A DNA stretch of 34,879 nt from an uncultured Alteromonadales bacterium (GCA_937864365.1 CALMJT010000133.1:1-34879); one strand, 5' to 3'; shown: positions 1-8,840, counted from the stretch's first letter. Notes: generated by a model not told the origin, from the letters alone. Translations and numbers: made by a program.

Positions 1-93
1 ACGGTAAGTGATTGAAATTGTGAAGAAATTGGAAATCGCATTTTCAATTTCTGCGCTCTGATTAAATCATCGATGAGTTAATCAGAGGTTCCT
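1..93 (+). repeat. 159-bp multi-hairpin repeat, left end cut by window edge
   Basis: This matches the right 60% of the reference copy at 4543-4701 almost base for base. It covers the GAAATTG/CAATTTC arms and the last hairpin, CTCTGATTAA (56-65) with TTAATCAGAG (78-87), followed by the terminal GGTTCCT. The left part is missing only because the window begins inside it. The copy stops at GGTTCCT and then runs into AT-rich sequence. It contains no ORF. Confidence 0.9.
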
Positions 94-95
94 TT

Positions 96-441
96 ATTTT
101 AAATGTGGTCGATGTTTGTAAATCATAATTCGTGATCAATATTATTTGATATCAATGTCATTAATTGAAGCTTTAATTGTGTTAATAAATATACAAATAC
201 CGCTGCAAACTATTTTTCGGCATTCTTATAATTATCTATTTATGTGATTGTTAATACGCTTTGGTAAACACATGTAAAAAAGCGAGCCAAAACTAGATCG
301 CAACACAATGACCACAAGACTTAACCTTACAACTCATAATGTGGTTGCAAATAAATCATACTCGTAACGTTTAGTCAAATAGAATGAACACAATTGCGGT
401 TTTGCACACAATTATGTCGCCTATTTCTACTTGTTATTGGC
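96..441. other. AT-rich intergenic region
   Basis: About 345 bp between the truncated repeat and the stop codon of the CI-like gene. The sequence is very AT-rich with no convincing ORF. A 6-bp inverted pair ACCACA (311-316)/TGTGGT (340-345) is visible but has no T-run. I see no promoter or terminator that I would defend. Confidence 0.5.
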
Positions 442-1089
442 CTATCGGCCGATCGGTGTGACGATTCCGACAATTACGCCAAGTATTTTGTGGGTATAAG
501 GATTGTATTCTTGCTGCTCATCGCGGCCGGTTGGATCATCTAACCATACCGATTGGCCGTTAGGTGCTAAGACTTTTACGGTCGGCCCTTTTTCAGGAGC
601 CGATACAATGGCCAGCGATTCTAGAGGTGTTAGGAAAGGAAGGTTTTGCCACTGGTTTTCAATTTTTGCTTTTGAATAATCAACAACCAATATTTGGCGA
701 ATTCGCGCGCCAAGTGGTTCGTTAAAGCTAACGATTCCGTTTGACGGCAAACCGAGTAATGAGCGCCCTTCTAGTAAATATTCCTGCAAATAGGACTCAA
801 TTTCGACAGAGTTACCGGCAATGAAGGCATCGATTTGATTCCAACGAATAATGGGAACACGTTCGTTGCCATACTCACGTTTAGTCTCCGGCTCGCCTTT
901 GCCGAGCGCCAACCATTCGGGATCGACGGATAATGATGACGCCAAGCTAAAGGTTGCACCTGAAACGCCGCGCTTGCAGCTTTCCATGGAGGAAATAGCC
1001 TGTTGAGAGACACCCGATTTGTCGGATAACTCATATTGAGATAATCCGCGCAGTTTTCGAGCGTATTTGAGTCGTTCGCCGTAGTTCAT
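442..1089 (-). CDS. CI-like/XRE-family transcriptional repressor
   Basis: A 215-residue DNA-binding regulator. Residues 5-60 form a classic HTH_3 (phage repressor) fold with GLSQYELSDKSGVSQQAISS as helix-turn-helix. The rest resembles the dimerisation half of CI/LexA-like S24 repressors: a LTPLESLAIVS strand segment and a C-terminal KILGVIVGIV strand typical of that fold. I cannot see the Ser-Lys autocleavage dyad, so RecA-triggered self-cleavage is doubtful. It is divergent from the Cro-like gene at 1211 with about 120 bp between them, the usual layout of a phage immunity switch. The ATG at 1089 has no strong ribosome-binding site. The stop codon overlaps a perfect palindrome (ATCGGCCGAT). 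The family is secure; the target is unknown. Confidence 0.85.
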   Translation of the reverse strand: MNYGERLKYARKLRGLSQYELSDKSGVSQQAISSMESCKRGVSGATFSLASSLSVDPEWLALGKGEPETKREYGNERVPIIRWNQIDAFIAGNSVEIESYLQEYLLEGRSLLGLPSNGIVSFNEPLGARIRQILVVDYSKAKIENQWQNLPFLTPLESLAIVSAPEKGPTVKVLAPNGQSVWLDDPTGRDEQQEYNPYTHKILGVIVGIVTPIGR

Positions 1090-1200
1090 CGGCGTAATGT
1101 ACTACTTTTAGAGTAATTCGACCAACCCTTAGTTAGCTTGACCTTTAAACCACAATATGGGTATTCTTATTCAATACTGTAACGTTTAAGAATCACACCA
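1090..1200. promoter_or_regulatory. Divergent promoter/operator region between CI-like and Cro-like genes
   Basis: A candidate plus-strand promoter is TTGACC (1138-1143) with TATTCT (1162-1167) 18 bp later, in front of the Cro-like gene. Overlapping the -10 are two inverted repeats: GTATT (1161-1165)/AATAC (1173-1177), and ATTCTTA (1164-1170)/TAAGAAT (1187-1193). Their position suits operators for one or both divergent regulators. The repeats are seen in the sequence; the operator role is inference. Confidence 0.45.
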
Positions 1201-1210
1201 AGGAGGGTCA

Positions 1211-1501
1211 ATGAGCAGATATGCGTTGGAAACAGCCATTTTAAAGGCTGGAGGCCAAACTCAATTGGCGAGAAAGATAAATCTTGCCATTGATTTAATG
1301 ATTAAAAACGGTTGTTACAAAGACGAGCGACCACCGCTTAAAGTCAAACAAAACAATATATGGAAATGGTTAAACGATTACAAAGGACCCATTCCACCCG
1401 CCGAGTATGTTGTACCTATAGAATTTGCTGTGGGTATACCGCGAGAGAAACTTAGAAAAGATTTATATTTAACGATCATCGACACCAAGATAAAGTATTA
1501 A
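1211..1501 (+). CDS. Cro-like/YdaS-type HTH regulator
   Basis: A 96-residue putative DNA-binding protein. The N-terminus (ALETAILKAGGQTQLARKI), the motif ending in IWKWLN, and the tail with IPPAEYVVPIEFAVGIPREKLRKDLY match the plan of YdaS/Cro-type proteins, which pair with a divergent CI repressor. Between helix 2 and the recognition helix there is an unusually long insert of about 17 residues rich in Lys and Asp (MIKNGCYKDERPP). The start is well supported by AGGAGG at 1201-1206, four bases upstream of ATG. It is presumably controlled by the shared operator region at 1090-1200. No phage structural or integration gene is next to it. Confidence 0.75.
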   Translation: MSRYALETAILKAGGQTQLARKINLAIDLMIKNGCYKDERPPLKVKQNNIWKWLNDYKGPIPPAEYVVPIEFAVGIPREKLRKDLYLTIIDTKIKY

Positions 1502-1587
1502 TTTCACATCATTATTTACCCAAATTGTGGGGATAATATGTATTGAATACCGTATTTTATGACCAGTTATATTACTGAGTATTTTTA

Positions 1588-4299
1588 TTAGCTGCCAAAA
1601 CGTTGATCAAACTGAAGCAGCCTAACCCCTAACTGATCAATATCATCGCCTTGGTATTGCTCCAGCAATAGTTCGTAAAGGGTTTGTGCTTTATCCCGTT
1701 TATTAATGGCTAAATAAAAATCGATTTCTTTCATTAGAGCAGTTTTTACCTTGTCACTCAATGAATCTCCATCAATTTCAAGCAAGTCATTTTCTGGAGA
1801 AATATCGTCACCAAAAGAATAAAATTCGTTAGCTTTTTTATCTTCTACGCGTATAGCGTTTTTTTCGCTACAAATGAGTTGATCTAAATCATCGAGGCCT
1901 TGCAGCGATTCAGAACAGTCTAAATGCTCTGCAATCATGTCGGAATCATCGAGGTATTTAATCGTTAAATTGTCATCGATAGTTAATTCCGCTGTTTCCT
2001 TTATTTCTTTTAAGTCTTGCCTATCTTTTGATGCAGATTTTGCTTCTTGACCGGCTAACGCCAGTTCATCCAACAGTTCTTGATCAAGTTGAAACTCTGG
2101 GCCGTCGATCTCTTCCAAATTCATTAAATTTTTGGGCAGAGAGTCTGCATTAATGATCAACTCTTCTTCGGGAAGAAGCGCTTCTAGCTCATCGAGGTTT
2201 GTATCAATAGTATCGACGACATTGTCTTTAAATGTGCTCGCGTTGGCTTTTTTCTTTTGTGATTCTTCATCCAACTTCTGCTTTTTGATGAAATCTCTGG
2301 TAACGTTGATTTTTTGCAGAGGATCATAATCGTTAAAAACATCTGCTGGAAACTTTTCGGAGTGAAATGGAATCAGCTTTTCGGCAGATACCGCTTCTAT
2401 CTCACCCAAGTTATAATTGCCTGATAATTTTTCAGCTCGCATTTTTTCCGAAGTTTTATCTGCAAAAAAAGTATTACTAGCAAAGCTTGTATTGTTAGCT
2501 ATTGAGGATTTTTCAAAAGTATTCTTTGGTGTGGTCTGAGTATTATCACCCGTCTGCTTAGATTCTATGCAGTTCGAATTTACATGAGGCGTGTCGGAAG
2601 TCGGCGAATTTTTTACGTAATGCTCTGCCTGCTCGGTATATTTTTTTTCCTCTGTAATTGAAGTCGAATTTTCCAAATTCGCTAAATTAATGCCAACGTC
2701 TGAATGACTAATTTCTTCTATTATTGGGTTTTGTGCATCTGAGTTGTTGTCTTGCGCAATTTCGTTCGGGCGCTTCCTTTTTAAAAATAATATTGCCGAC
2801 AACATAAACACCAGAGAAGCCACGGCAAAAAAATACCAACCCGATAAATACCATTGATTTTGTTCGCTCTCGGTCACTGAGCCGTTATTGTTTGCGGGTA
2901 AATTCAACCTATTTAATGTTGACGAACTTTCTGTTTGCACGTTATTAGCTACAGATATTGCATCTTCACTAGAAACACTTGTATCAACAGTCGCCCTTTG
3001 CTGAAAACTTGCTATTTGTTGCTCTTGTAATGCTAAAACCCGTTCCAGCAATTCTTTCATACCGCCATTTTCAATGAGTTCAATACGTTGACGATAATAA
3101 TCGTTTTCCCGTGTTAGTCGGGCAATTTCTTCTGCGGCAGAATCTATTTGGCTTTGTAAACGCAAAATTCGTTCGGCGGTGGACTCTGAGTTATTTGTGT
3201 TCAGCCGCGAATCTTTATCTTCAATTAACGCATAAACATCTTGCTCGCTTTTGGCCGATAATCTTACCCGAGATTCAATAGCGGAAGTATTAAGTGCTGC
3301 GATATCAGTATTATTATTCTCTTGCGAGACTATTTTTTTGGCAGCTTGAGTTTCAACTATCGAACGTCGAGTTAGGCCAGCAACGTCTTTTTCACCAGAT
3401 GCGTGAATATCAACTGGATAAAAATATTCAAGCTTTGGCAAATTAAGTGTTGTACCAACAGACAATGTTGATGGATCGCCATTAATAAAAGCTTGTGGAT
3501 TGTTCTCTATCAGCCATTGGCTTGCACGTAAGGTTAAACTTTGGCTGGATTTTTCAGTGTAACGCCCCCAATTGCGAGCAATTAAGCTAACAGTATCACC
3601 GGGACGAACAACGTAACTATCTTGAAAATCCGAATAATTCTCGGTGTTTTTTGTATCATTAATTTTCGTTGAATTATTGCCAGTATTAGCCGTTTTATCG
3701 CTTTGGATTTCAGCGGTGTTGTTTGCAAGATTAGTTTCTATCGATACGTTAGGTGTCTCGGGTAATACCGTGTAAACGCGATAAACATTACCATTGGGCC
3801 AAGCCAACTCTATGGCAAATTCTATGAAAGGTTCACGAATAATTTGTTTGGATTGTAAATAGACCTCAACCGAATTGATATTAGGTTTTAATTCTACCGA
3901 CAAAGGAAAATACTGATAGATTTCGGACAAACCCAGTTGCTGCGCTTCTCTGAGCGTTAGTTGCCTGACTTGTATATCATCAATATCAACATCATTACCA
4001 ATTAATGTAATAGAAGCTTGTAACGATTTGCCAAGTTCTGCTTTGGCATTTATATCACCTAAGCCTAATGCATAAACCTGTGAACTGCCAGCGAGTGTCG
4101 CATACACCAATAAGCGTTTACTTATAGAAATAGCCTCTAATGTTAGCTCATTAGCAGACTTCAATTTTTTTTCGTTTACAGTTAAATCATATTGTGTTGA
4201 AGCTCTCTGTTTTTCTGTCAGGAAATACGTTTTTATAAAATGCGCTATCACTTGCTTTAGAAACACCAATAAAAAACCTTTGCTATGTCGATCAATCAT
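1588..4299 (-). CDS. fimV: FimV-like peptidoglycan-binding polar hub protein
   Basis: A large inner-membrane protein of the FimV/HubP type, which organises polar type IV pili and chemotaxis systems in related bacteria. In order it shows a signal-like segment ending in SSQVYA, the FimV N-terminal domain starting LGLGDI, a LysM module (YVVRPGDTVSLIARNWG to LNLP), a coiled coil before the membrane segment (LRLQSQIDSAAEEIARL onward), one transmembrane helix (WYFFAVASLVFMLSAILFL), a long acidic disordered stretch, and a conserved C-terminal helical domain. The start is uncertain. The only in-frame ATG is 4299; TTG codons lie at 4440 and 4164. The signal peptide itself begins at an ATA (4123-4125) with AGAGG 8 bases upstream. 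Domain identification is firm; start and precise role are not. Confidence 0.85.
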   Translation of the reverse strand: MIDRHSKGFLLVFLKQVIAHFIKTYFLTEKQRASTQYDLTVNEKKLKSANELTLEAISISKRLLVYATLAGSSQVYALGLGDINAKAELGKSLQASITLIGNDVDIDDIQVRQLTLREAQQLGLSEIYQYFPLSVELKPNINSVEVYLQSKQIIREPFIEFAIELAWPNGNVYRVYTVLPETPNVSIETNLANNTAEIQSDKTANTGNNSTKINDTKNTENYSDFQDSYVVRPGDTVSLIARNWGRYTEKSSQSLTLRASQWLIENNPQAFINGDPSTLSVGTTLNLPKLEYFYPVDIHASGEKDVAGLTRRSIVETQAAKKIVSQENNNTDIAALNTSAIESRVRLSAKSEQDVYALIEDKDSRLNTNNSESTAERILRLQSQIDSAAEEIARLTRENDYYRQRIELIENGGMKELLERVLALQEQQIASFQQRATVDTSVSSEDAISVANNVQTESSSTLNRLNLPANNNGSVTESEQNQWYLSGWYFFAVASLVFMLSAILFLKRKRPNEIAQDNNSDAQNPIIEEISHSDVGINLANLENSTSITEEKKYTEQAEHYVKNSPTSDTPHVNSNCIESKQTGDNTQTTPKNTFEKSSIANNTSFASNTFFADKTSEKMRAEKLSGNYNLGEIEAVSAEKLIPFHSEKFPADVFNDYDPLQKINVTRDFIKKQKLDEESQKKKANASTFKDNVVDTIDTNLDELEALLPEEELIINADSLPKNLMNLEEIDGPEFQLDQELLDELALAGQEAKSASKDRQDLKEIKETAELTIDDNLTIKYLDDSDMIAEHLDCSESLQGLDDLDQLICSEKNAIRVEDKKANEFYSFGDDISPENDLLEIDGDSLSDKVKTALMKEIDFYLAINKRDKAQTLYELLLEQYQGDDIDQLGVRLLQFDQRFGS

Positions 4300-4542
4300 T
4301 ATTCGGAATGTATTTTTACGAAAAACTCTCTCAACCTGAACTACGGGTAACGCAAGGTTATATGGCTTAGAACCGAGCTTAATCAGGACTTGCTGTATTA
4401 TTAACAATAGCAAAAGCTCTAAAAATAGCCGGACCAACAAAGGTAAATTCTGTTTAGATCAATAGAATTTTGAATATAGAAATAAGTGTTATTAAAATTG
4501 GAAATTAAAACGACAGAAATACAGATTTTTAGGAATTTTATG

Positions 4543-4701
4543 TATAGGAAACTCTGATTAACTTAGAGTTTCTCGCGACACAAGGATGTGTCGCCAATTT
4601 CAAGAACGGTAAGTGATTGAAATTGTGAAGAAATTGGAAATCGCATTTTCAATTTCTGCCCTCTGATTAAATCATGGATGAGTTAATCAGAGGTTCCTAT
4701 A
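4543..4701 (+). repeat. 159-bp multi-hairpin repeat (reference copy)
   Basis: Bounded by TATAGG and CCTATA, with 19-bp terminal inverted repeats (TAGGAA-ACTCTGATTAACT against AGTTAATCAGAGGTTCCTA) that differ at one position. Five internal hairpins can be read: GAAACTCT/AGAGTTTC (4548-4572), GCGACACA/TGTGTCGC (4575-4594), CAATTTC/GAAATTG (4595-4625), GAAATTG/CAATTTC (4630-4656), and CCTCTGATTAA/TTAATCAGAGG (4660-4693). There is no coding capacity. The TA-rich ends and lack of a transposase suggest a non-autonomous MITE-like element, possibly mobilised at TA targets. The family is not one I recognise. Confidence 0.9.
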
Positions 4702-4862
4702 GGTAACTCCAATTAACCTAGAGTGCCCAGTAACGCAGAGAAGCGTCACCAAATTCAAGAACTGCTCGTGATTGAAATTGCGAAAAAATTGCAAATCACA
4801 TCTTTAACTTCTGTCTTATGATTGAATCGTCGATGAGTTCATCAAAGATTTCTATTGATAGG
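4697..4862 (+). repeat. Diverged second copy of the 159-bp repeat, in tandem
   Basis: It follows the previous copy head to tail and shares its CTATAGG junction. The order of blocks is preserved, but many bases differ. The second hairpin is now ACGC/GCGT in place of GCGACACA/TGTGTCGC, while the first and last stems are partly broken. The divergence indicates an older insertion than the neighbour. Confidence 0.75.
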
Positions 4863-4908
4863 AATTGGTGATAGGAATTGGTGATAGGAATTAGCGATAG
4901 GAACCGGC
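4857..4908 (+). repeat. Four tandem 13-bp units (GATAGGAATTGGT)
   Basis: Units at 4857-4869, 4870-4882, 4883-4895 and 4896-4908. The first two are identical, the third ends TTAGC and the fourth is GATAGGAACCGGC. The array starts at the right end of the diverged repeat copy, and each unit contains TAGGAA, the same six bases as the element terminus. It probably arose by slippage of the element end. Confidence 0.85.
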
Positions 4909-4937
4909 GAGTGATGAGAAGTTACAAAAGAAAAGTG

Positions 4938-4983
4938 GTTATAAAAACGCCGCCACAGCGGCAAGTTGGCCACTGTGGCGGCG
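4938..4983 (-). terminator. Rho-independent terminator of gltX
   Basis: A perfect 11-bp stem, CGCCGCCACAG (4948-4958) with CTGTGGCGGCG (4973-4983), lies 35 bp past the gltX stop. Read on the minus strand it is followed by a TTTTTAT run (4941-4947). This is a canonical intrinsic terminator. Confidence 0.85.
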
Positions 4984-5018
4984 ATGCATTTTGTGTAGGT
5001 AATCGTTAAAACATTAGG

Positions 5019-6506
5019 TTACGGCAATGTGGCGTATTCTTTTTCGAGTTTTTTCAGTTGTTTTTTACCCAGTTCACCAGCAACAACATTAAGTGCATGT
5101 CGTAACCTTGCGCGCGACATGTCTGGACCAAGCAGAGTCATAGAATCAAACACTGAGAAAGACGCGGTGGTACCTGCGATGGCAATAAACAAAGGCGCTA
5201 AAAAGTCCTTCATTTTTATACCCATGGCATCGGCTAACCCTTTTAAGGTATTAAACAGTTCATCGCGTTCCCAAACACGCAGAGCCTCAAGCTTCCATAA
5301 GGCAAATTGCAATACGCGTTTTAGATCGTCTTCTTCAAGTTTTAATTCTTTAAAACTGTCACTGGTAATGGTCAATTGACCCGATGCCAAAAACGCGACC
5401 AGCGGCATAAAGTCGCTGAGGGTATTCATGCGTGTTTGCGCGTGTGGCAATACCTTTAATAGATTGTCTTGGTTTAACGCCCACTGTTGTAAACGTGATG
5501 CCAATTGCTCGGTTGAGAAGTTTTCGCGAATCCAAAGGCCGTTTAACCAGCTTAATTTGTCTACGTCGAAAATTGGCCCCCCCAAAGAAACGCGCGTTAA
5601 ATCGAAGGCTTCCATCATTTCAGAAAGACTGAATTTTTCACGCTCATCGGGCATAGACCAGCCCATACGACCCAAATAATTCAGTAACGCTTCTGGTAAA
5701 TATCCCATGCGTTGGTAATACCAAATGCTGGTTGGATTTTTACGCTTACTGAGTTTTGATTTATCGGGGTTACGCAATAGCGGTAAATGGCACAACGTTG
5801 GCATTTCCCAACCGAAGTATTGGTATAACAACTTATGTTTGGGTGCTGAGTTAATCCACTCTTCGCCACGGATAACGTGGGTAATTTCCATTAGATGGTC
5901 ATCAACTACATTTGCCAAGTGATAAGTTGGTAAGCCGTCAGACTTCAACAAAACTTGGGCGTCGATTTGGCCCCAGTCTAACTCGATGGTGCCGCGCAAC
6001 ATGTCGTCGATTGGACATGGGCCGGTACCTTCTGGAACCATCATTCGCACCACATAGGGCATGCCTTCAGCTTCGCGACGTTGTACTTCTTCGTCGGATA
6101 GTTTCAGCTCGCTGGGTTTCAGTGCCGCAAAACCACCGGCGGCACGTCGTGCTTCTCGCAGTTCGTCTAATTCTTCTGGGGTTCGGTAACAGCGAAACGC
6201 GTGTCCGGAATCCAATAATTGTTGGGCGTATTTTTGATAAATTTCGCGCCGTTCACTTTGACGATAAGGGCCATGTGGGCCGCCAACGTCTGGACCTTCA
6301 TCCCAATCTAGACCCAACCAGCGTAGGCTATCAAATATTGCCTGTTCAGATTCTGAGGTTGAGCGAACCTGATCGGTGTCTTCAATACGCAGCAAAAATT
6401 GGCCGCCGTGGCTGCGAGCGAAACACAGATTGAATAGGGCGATGTAAGCGGTACCTACGTGCGGATCGCCGGTAGGAGAAGGTGCTATGCGAGTGCGAAC
6501 GGTCAT
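5019..6506 (-). CDS. gltX: Glutamate--tRNA ligase
   Basis: Charges tRNA-Glu with glutamate in the cytoplasm. This is a class I synthetase of 495 residues, normal for the family. The HIGH-type signature is [16 protein letters not shown] near residues 5-20 and the KMSKS-type loop is KLSKRKNP. The catalytic core carries [10 protein letters not shown] and the C-terminal half is the helical anticodon-binding domain. The zinc-binding cysteines of the E. coli enzyme are mostly absent (single Cys in [10 protein letters not shown]). The reading frame extends 65 codons further upstream, but the family always begins at MTVRTRIAP, so I place the start at the ATG of 6506, with AGGAAA upstream. It is divergent from rnb and has a strong terminator at 4938-4983. 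Confidence 0.97.
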   Translation of the reverse strand: MTVRTRIAPSPTGDPHVGTAYIALFNLCFARSHGGQFLLRIEDTDQVRSTSESEQAIFDSLRWLGLDWDEGPDVGGPHGPYRQSERREIYQKYAQQLLDSGHAFRCYRTPEELDELREARRAAGGFAALKPSELKLSDEEVQRREAEGMPYVVRMMVPEGTGPCPIDDMLRGTIELDWGQIDAQVLLKSDGLPTYHLANVVDDHLMEITHVIRGEEWINSAPKHKLLYQYFGWEMPTLCHLPLLRNPDKSKLSKRKNPTSIWYYQRMGYLPEALLNYLGRMGWSMPDEREKFSLSEMMEAFDLTRVSLGGPIFDVDKLSWLNGLWIRENFSTEQLASRLQQWALNQDNLLKVLPHAQTRMNTLSDFMPLVAFLASGQLTITSDSFKELKLEEDDLKRVLQFALWKLEALRVWERDELFNTLKGLADAMGIKMKDFLAPLFIAIAGTTASFSVFDSMTLLGPDMSRARLRHALNVVAGELGKKQLKKLEKEYATLP

Positions 6507-6864
6507 GGAATAAGGGTTTCCTGAAACTCTAAACAGAATGAAATCGGTGATTATACGGGTGTCGTCAGAGAAGATTAAAGTGTGATCTGAACTTTCGTAA
6601 ATTTGCCGTAAATTTAATCGGTTTATGACACTTTTACGAACGTCTTTTGCACAATTATTAAAGCGACTGCGTTTTGCATGGATTGTATTAATCTTCAGCA
6701 ATTCGAGCTGATTTTAGTAAAGATTCGCTAAACCTGAGTTATTAACCGGGCGAAACGCCCTGTTTTCATGCTTCGATTTTGGTATTATGCGCGCAAAATT
6801 TAACGCCAGAGAATATGCCCCAGCGCTATAACTCCTTATTTCACCTCAACGAAAAGCAATCCCA
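6507..6864. promoter_or_regulatory. Divergent gltX/rnb promoter region
   Basis: About 358 bp between two divergent genes. A small GC hairpin GGGCG (6748-6752)/CGCCC (6756-6760) is followed by TGTTTT on the plus strand. A possible rnb -10 box, TATTAT, sits at 6783-6788, with only a weak -35 around 6760. The upstream reading frame of gltX runs through part of this region but is not believed to be translated. Confidence 0.35.
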
Positions 6865-8823
6865 ATGTTAAATTCCGATGCTCTTAATCAACTGTCTCAA
6901 CTAAAGCACAGTATTCGCGCAGCTAAAAACCTGGCTCAAGGTACTGTAAGAGGAACAAAAGGCCGATACGGATTTGTTGTACTTGATGACGAACGCGAAG
7001 CCTTCCTCGACCCAGACCAAATGAATCGTGTCTTCCCCGGTGACCGAGTAGAAGTTGATTTAAGCACCAATGATAAAGACCAATTGGAAGCACAGCTTGA
7101 GAAGTTGATTAAGTCGGAGTTAAAAGAGTTTGTTGGTACTTATTTAGAAAAAGGTAAAGGCCATTTTGTTGTACCCGATGTGCCCTTCTTCAGCCGTTGG
7201 GTGTTCTTACCGCCGAAAGGTCGCGGTAAAGCTAAAAACGACGATTACGTGCGCTGTAAAATTACTCACCACCCATTTGAGGATGGTAAAGCACAGGCCA
7301 AGGTTATCGAACATATTGGCAGTCGTGACGACCAAAGTATTGAACGAACTTACATTATTAATAAGTTTCAATTGCGTGACACTTGGAACGAAGCCCACCT
7401 TAAACAGTTAGAAAGTCTAAAAGAAAACCCGCAACCATTTGATTTGCAAGAGCCACAACGCGTAGATTTAACGCACATTCCATTTGTTACCATCGATTCT
7501 GAATCAACCAAAGACATGGACGATGCGCTATTTGCAGAAACTACGGAATCCGGTTGGAAGCTGGTGGTTGCTATTGCTGATCCGAGTTCGGGTATCAATT
7601 TGGAGAGTCCACTGGGCCAAGAAGCCTTAGCGCGTGGGCAAACCATTTATTTCCCCGGTAATTCGGCGCCGATGATTCCCAACGAATTATCAGAAGACAG
7701 TTATTCGCTGGTAGCTCAAGAAAATCGTCCAGCACTGGTAATTACTTTGGCCATTAATTCCGACGGCAGTGTCGATAATTACGAATTCGCTGTAGCAACC
7801 ATTCGCTCACACGCAAAGCTCAGTTATGACTTTGTCAGTAGCATTTTGGACGGCGCTGAAGAAGCGAACGACCTTAGCGATGAGGTTAAAGTATCTTTAT
7901 CTCTTCTAAAGTCAGTTGCGAATGCTCGATTTGAATATCGCCAAAAAAATGCCTTAGTCATGGAAGAGCGCCCAGACTACGAATACAAATTAAATGAAGC
8001 TGGAAAAATAAGCGATATTATTCGTGTCGATCGCAACAGCGCACAAAAAGTGGTTGAAGAGGCCATGTTGGTGACCAACGTTGTAGCTGGACAATATTTA
8101 GAACAACACAACCTTGCTGGGCTGTTCTCAACACACGCAGGTTTTAGAGAAGATCGTCTACAACAAGTGAATAAGCTGTTGGCTTCAGATCTGGGCGAAG
8201 ATGCAGACATTGGCGATATTCAATCGCTTGCAAGCTACCAAAAATTAATCTCTGATTTGCAACATCAAGACGACAAATCCACCTTGTTAGCTGTGTTAAA
8301 GCGTCAATTGCGTCCGAGCGAATTAAGCTTTGAAGTTAAACCGCACCTAGGTTTAGGTTTTAGCCACTACGCCAATATTACTTCGCCTATTCGTCGTTTT
8401 AACGATCTATACAACCACATCATTATTAAGAACTCCTTAGGTTTCTATAAAGCCGAGTCCATCAACGAAGCGCAATTAACAACCCTAAAAGAACAAAACA
8501 GCGAAGGTCGCTATGCTTGTCGTCAACTAGAGCAATGGTTAATTTGCCAATACATGAACAATTTTGTCGGCCAAGAATTTGAAGGACAAGTATCTATGAT
8601 CACCAGCCAAGGTGTTGGTGTTCGACTGAACAAAAATGGTGTTGAAACATTTGTACAATTGCGCGATCGCAAAGACAAAGAACAAAAAATAGAATTTAAT
8701 CCCGATCGTCTAACATTAAAAGTTGAAGATCAAGAATTTGTATTTGATCAGTTAATTACTGTAAAAATTACTAACGTCGATGTAGAGCGTCGCCAAATTG
8801 CCAGCACTCTCGTTACTGCGTAA
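6865..8823 (+). CDS. rnb: Exoribonuclease II (RNase II)
   Basis: A processive 3'-to-5' exoribonuclease that degrades single-stranded mRNA. The 652 residues align end to end with E. coli RNase II (644). There are cold-shock-type RNA-binding domains at residues 25-85 and 85-150, the RNB catalytic domain from about 200 to 535, and a C-terminal S1 domain from about 560. The metal-binding aspartates are in DSESTKDMDDA (D211, D217, D219, D220), and the Tyr/Arg region reads GHYANITSPIRRFNDLYNH-like with TSPIRRF intact. It lacks the long N-terminal HTH and basic tail of RNase R, so RNase II is preferred. No strong ribosome-binding site precedes ATG 6865. A clear terminator follows at 8841-8864. Confidence 0.93.
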   Translation: MLNSDALNQLSQLKHSIRAAKNLAQGTVRGTKGRYGFVVLDDEREAFLDPDQMNRVFPGDRVEVDLSTNDKDQLEAQLEKLIKSELKEFVGTYLEKGKGHFVVPDVPFFSRWVFLPPKGRGKAKNDDYVRCKITHHPFEDGKAQAKVIEHIGSRDDQSIERTYIINKFQLRDTWNEAHLKQLESLKENPQPFDLQEPQRVDLTHIPFVTIDSESTKDMDDALFAETTESGWKLVVAIADPSSGINLESPLGQEALARGQTIYFPGNSAPMIPNELSEDSYSLVAQENRPALVITLAINSDGSVDNYEFAVATIRSHAKLSYDFVSSILDGAEEANDLSDEVKVSLSLLKSVANARFEYRQKNALVMEERPDYEYKLNEAGKISDIIRVDRNSAQKVVEEAMLVTNVVAGQYLEQHNLAGLFSTHAGFREDRLQQVNKLLASDLGEDADIGDIQSLASYQKLISDLQHQDDKSTLLAVLKRQLRPSELSFEVKPHLGLGFSHYANITSPIRRFNDLYNHIIIKNSLGFYKAESINEAQLTTLKEQNSEGRYACRQLEQWLICQYMNNFVGQEFEGQVSMITSQGVGVRLNKNGVETFVQLRDRKDKEQKIEFNPDRLTLKVEDQEFVFDQLITVKITNVDVERRQIASTLVTA

Positions 8824-8840
8824 TCAAATAACTGAATACT

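Noticed and set aside
1-1501. A full prophage or integrative element at the left edge
   Set aside because: Only two regulators are visible; there is no integrase, attachment site or structural gene within the window.
6507-6701. 65-codon N-terminal extension of gltX
   Set aside because: The conserved synthetase N-terminus begins exactly at ATG 6506; upstream codons show no family similarity and would occupy the rnb promoter region.
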